8,237 nt of DNA from Bacillota bacterium (GTDB taxonomy: Bacteria > Bacillota > Sulfobacillia > Sulfobacillales > Sulfobacillaceae). Location: assembly GCA_023381095.1 (NCBI GenBank), contig JAMCTO010000215.1:1-8237 (forward strand). Reading direction: 5' to 3'. Below are positions 5,630 to 8,237 of the stretch, in pieces; position 1 is the first letter of the stretch; each line of letters opens with the position of its first letter. The position numbers and the translations under genes are program-made. The notes beneath the pieces are model-generated. The model was not told where the DNA came from. It ran no database searches and saw only the letters and a list, made by a program, of their open reading frames with translations.

Positions 5630-8103
5630 ACCTTATGGAGACGTACGAATCGCAGGTCATGGATAAGGTGGAGGCAGCCTGCCAGCATATTGCACCTTTG
5701 TGGCCTCTCAAAAATTTCGTGGCGGTGAACCCGTATTTTGGTCTAAGTAATCAAGCGTTTTGGCAGGCCCACGAAACACTTGAACGAATCACCGGGACGG
5801 GATTGTGCATGCCCCGTGCCTACTACCACGAGCAAATTGCGCGTGGCCGAATCACACGGGCCGATTTGGCGGCGGCGTTACAACAATTAGGGATTTTGTG
5901 GGACGTGTCGTCCTTTGAGCAAGTGCTTGCCCGTGACACCCCAGCTTCGGTAACACCACTCAATCTCGTCACGAACGTACTGGGAGGACTCGATGGAAAG
6001 GACTGGTCGAATTTCGTCGTCGAGCGAATCAGTCGGTACTGTGCAGCATATTTTGACGAAGGTCAAGCGCTATGGTCGATGCCTTGGAGAGATACATCGC
6101 TCTATAGTGGCTGGCGCGCATTTACGTGTTTTGACAAGAGCCCGAGGATGATGGGCGTGCGCGGTATGCGTCATGCGATGGCCGCGTTGCCGGATACCGC
6201 ACAAGGCGCCATTGTTTGGGCGTTGCGAGAACTGGATATGCCGCCGGCGGCTATTGACGATTACCTGTACGCAGCGTTATTGAGCATCGGCGGTTGGGCG
6301 GGATGGACACGTTACCTACGTTGGCAGGCAGAACTCCAGGGAGATCACGATGATTCGATACGGGATCTGCTCGCCATACGTCTTGCGTGGGACGCCTTGC
6401 TCTATAAATTGTGCTATAGCGAAACACTTGAGACGCATTGGCGCCAGTCCCTGGCGGCGGTCACCAAACCGATTGGTCATACCGATGTCGGCTTCCACAT
6501 TGATGCAGTGTTGCAAACAACCTTCGAGGTCGGCTATCAAAGACAACTGACGATGTCGTTGATTGGCGCCCAGGGAGCGGCGGAACACAAAGGTCGGGCC
6601 GACGTGCAGGCGGTGTTTTGTATCGACGTGCGTTCCGAGGTTTACCGGCGTGCATTAGAGACGGTTGCACCAAGGGTTCAGACACTGGGTTTTGCCGGAT
6701 TTTTCGGTATCCTAATGGAATATCTCCCTTTTGGCGCCGTCGAGGCCAAGGGGCATCTTCCCATATTGTTCAATCCTTCCTATCGCATTGGTGAGTGCTT
6801 AGACAGTGCAAATGCGTGGGAGGCGGACAAACTGATCGTTCAGCGGCACACACGGATGCGTGTGGCCAAGGCTTGGAAAACCTTTAAAACTTCGGCATCA
6901 TCAACTTTCGCGTTCGTCGAGGCGGTCGGTTTATTGTCGGCCCCGAAGCTCATTAGCGACAGCATGGGGTGGACCCGTCCGGTATCGCTTCCCGAGCGCA
7001 TGGGTCTATCGGTTGGGGTCCACGAACGGTTGGGGCCTGTACTGACTCATGGAGAATTAGGGTCAGAAGCGTGCGTGAACGGCGGACTGACCGGTATCCC
7101 CGAGACTGATCGCCCTTCGGTAGCGGAGTTCGTGTTGCGGAATATGGGGATGGTCCGAGACTTCGCGCGGTTGGTATTGTTTGTTGGGCATGGTAGTACC
7201 ACAGTCAATAATCCGCAGGCCACCGGCCTTGATTGTGGCGCTTGCGGCGGTCAGTCTGGCGAGGTCAGTGCCCGTATTGCCGCTGCTTTGCTCAATGATT
7301 CATTGACCCGCCGCGGTCTCGTGGCCAAGGGTATTGAAATCCCAGCCGATACTTATTTTATGGCGGGGCTGCATGATACAACCACGGATGAGGTCCAGTT
7401 GTTCAACACCGATGACGTGCCATCATCGCACACTGCCGACGTAACCAAAATGCACCGGTGGTTGGCAACTGCTGGACAGATAACTCGCATGGAGCGTGCG
7501 ACGTTTTTGGGGATCGGCGATGTGCCAATGCCGACGATTCATGCGGATATGCGGCGGCGCACTCGTGACTGGGCACAGGTACGCCCCGAATGGGCGTTGG
7601 CCGGTAATGCCACCTTTATAGCGGCCCCGCGTTCACGTACTGTACACCGCGACCTGGCCGGGCGTGCATTCTTGCATGAGTACAACTGGCACAATGACGC
7701 CCACTTTGACACGCTACAGTTGATTATGACTGCACCCATGATCGTGGCCAATTGGATCAATATGCAATACTACGGGTCAGTGGTCGATAATCATCGGTTC
7801 GGCAGCGGCAATAAGGTCCTGCATAACGTGGTGGGCGGCTCGATTGGTGTGCTGGAAGGCAACGGCGGAGACTTGAGAGCGGGTTTGGCGTTGCAGTCAC
7901 TGCACGACGGCGCACGGTGGATGCATGAGCCAATGCGCCTTAATGTCATCATCGAGGCCCCACAACGCGCCATCGATGACGTGATCGCCCGCCATAACAG
8001 GGTGCGGGAACTGGTGGACAACGCATGGATTCACCTTTTCCAGATCGATGAAGATGGCAACATCAATCGTCGCGGTATCGACAAGCAATGGCGTCGGAAC
8101 TAA
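5626..8103 (+). CDS. dabA: DabA, zinc-dependent CO2-hydrating subunit of the DAB pump (DUF2309/UPF0753)
   Basis: The product is 825 residues, the usual size for DabA. The N-terminal IAPLWPLKNFVAVNPYFG is a family hallmark. The four expected zinc ligands are present: Cys332 and Asp334 in VFCIDVRSE, His522 in FVGHGSTTVNNP, and Cys537 in GLDCGACGG, matching the Cys/Asp/His/Cys set known from the Halothiobacillus enzyme. C-terminal family motifs are also clear (ANWINMQYY, VDNHRFGSGNKVLHNVVG, LQSLHDG, HEPMRL). It is a soluble beta-carbonic-anhydrase-like protein that docks on DabB and converts CO2 to bicarbonate in the cell, supplying carbon fixation. The start is placed at ATG 5626 because GGAGGTG (5614-5620) lies 5 bases upstream and the ATG overlaps the dabB stop. 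The in-frame ATG at 5611 has no RBS. Nothing suggests truncation or loss of function. Confidence 0.95.
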   Translation: MNLMETYESQVMDKVEAACQHIAPLWPLKNFVAVNPYFGLSNQAFWQAHETLERITGTGLCMPRAYYHEQIARGRITRADLAAALQQLGILWDVSSFEQVLARDTPASVTPLNLVTNVLGGLDGKDWSNFVVERISRYCAAYFDEGQALWSMPWRDTSLYSGWRAFTCFDKSPRMMGVRGMRHAMAALPDTAQGAIVWALRELDMPPAAIDDYLYAALLSIGGWAGWTRYLRWQAELQGDHDDSIRDLLAIRLAWDALLYKLCYSETLETHWRQSLAAVTKPIGHTDVGFHIDAVLQTTFEVGYQRQLTMSLIGAQGAAEHKGRADVQAVFCIDVRSEVYRRALETVAPRVQTLGFAGFFGILMEYLPFGAVEAKGHLPILFNPSYRIGECLDSANAWEADKLIVQRHTRMRVAKAWKTFKTSASSTFAFVEAVGLLSAPKLISDSMGWTRPVSLPERMGLSVGVHERLGPVLTHGELGSEACVNGGLTGIPETDRPSVAEFVLRNMGMVRDFARLVLFVGHGSTTVNNPQATGLDCGACGGQSGEVSARIAAALLNDSLTRRGLVAKGIEIPADTYFMAGLHDTTTDEVQLFNTDDVPSSHTADVTKMHRWLATAGQITRMERATFLGIGDVPMPTIHADMRRRTRDWAQVRPEWALAGNATFIAAPRSRTVHRDLAGRAFLHEYNWHNDAHFDTLQLIMTAPMIVANWINMQYYGSVVDNHRFGSGNKVLHNVVGGSIGVLEGNGGDLRAGLALQSLHDGARWMHEPMRLNVIIEAPQRAIDDVIARHNRVRELVDNAWIHLFQIDEDGNINRRGIDKQWRRN

Positions 8104-8237
8104 ACGACCGGATTGGCCGCACGGATGCTACTGAACGCTTTCTGACGGAACTCCATAACGTTCCTCCACAAAACGACGGAAGAGCAGGCGCTAAGGCACC
8201 TGAGGGCTGCCGATTTCTCAAGCTTTCGCCGCGGGTT
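8104..8237. other. Tail after dabA with no recognised gene
   Basis: No hairpin plus T-run terminator follows the TAA of dabA within the window, and no RBS-led start is visible on the plus strand. A minus-strand frame is open from the window edge to 8100 (about 45 codons) but has no recognisable motif. The operon may extend past the window or end farther on. Confidence 0.5.

Noticed and set aside
8100..8237. Partial minus-strand gene running off the right edge
   Set aside because: The frame is open for 45 codons only, and neither motif nor RBS supports it.
1..8237. CRISPR array, rRNA or tRNA genes
   Set aside because: No regularly spaced repeats and no conserved RNA signatures were seen on either strand.

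Overview
The window is dominated by one intact two-gene unit, dabB-dabA (about 3789-8103). It encodes an energy-coupled inorganic-carbon pump: a membrane subunit of the NuoL/MrpA proton-channel type and a large cytoplasmic zinc protein related to beta-carbonic anhydrases (DUF2309/UPF0753). This points to a CO2-fixing organism. Near-consensus sigma-70 promoters, strong GGAGG-type ribosome binding sites, roughly even base composition and the style of the DabA protein would fit an autotrophic Bacillota such as a Sulfobacillus relative. That placement is inference and is not proven by anything in the window.

Layout, left to right. (1) 1-906: a Tn3-family transposon relic in which the start of a serine resolvase is joined in frame to two separate pieces of the TnpA transposase. 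(2) 933-1538, minus strand: an intact histidine-phosphatase (phosphoglycerate-mutase-like) gene, with a good RBS and a good promoter at 1692-1720. (3) 1640-1940: a control region with two tandem copies of a 22-bp element. (4) 1936-2604: a decayed older dab unit, consisting of a dabB pseudogene (nonsense codon plus about 1.05 kb internal deletion) followed by only about 16 codons of dabA. (5) 2605-3788: about 1.2 kb of gene-free, decayed DNA. It holds an inverted fragment of a dabA gene around the zinc motif, a possible transposase relic and several inverted repeats. (6) 3789-3967: promoter, a third, diverged copy of the control element, and a long structured leader. (7) 3968-5629 dabB and 5626-8103 dabA, translationally coupled through an ATGA overlap. 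(8) 8104-8237: no recognisable gene.

The most interesting reading is that this locus has carried more than one dab operon. The upstream copy was destroyed by mobile-element activity, deletion and apparently inversion, while its promoter architecture (TTGCAT-N17-TATAAT followed 28-29 bp later by the shared element) survives in recognisable form in front of both the dead and the living operon. The shared element is a strong candidate operator for an unidentified regulator of carbon uptake. One copy also overlaps the promoter of the divergent phosphatase gene.
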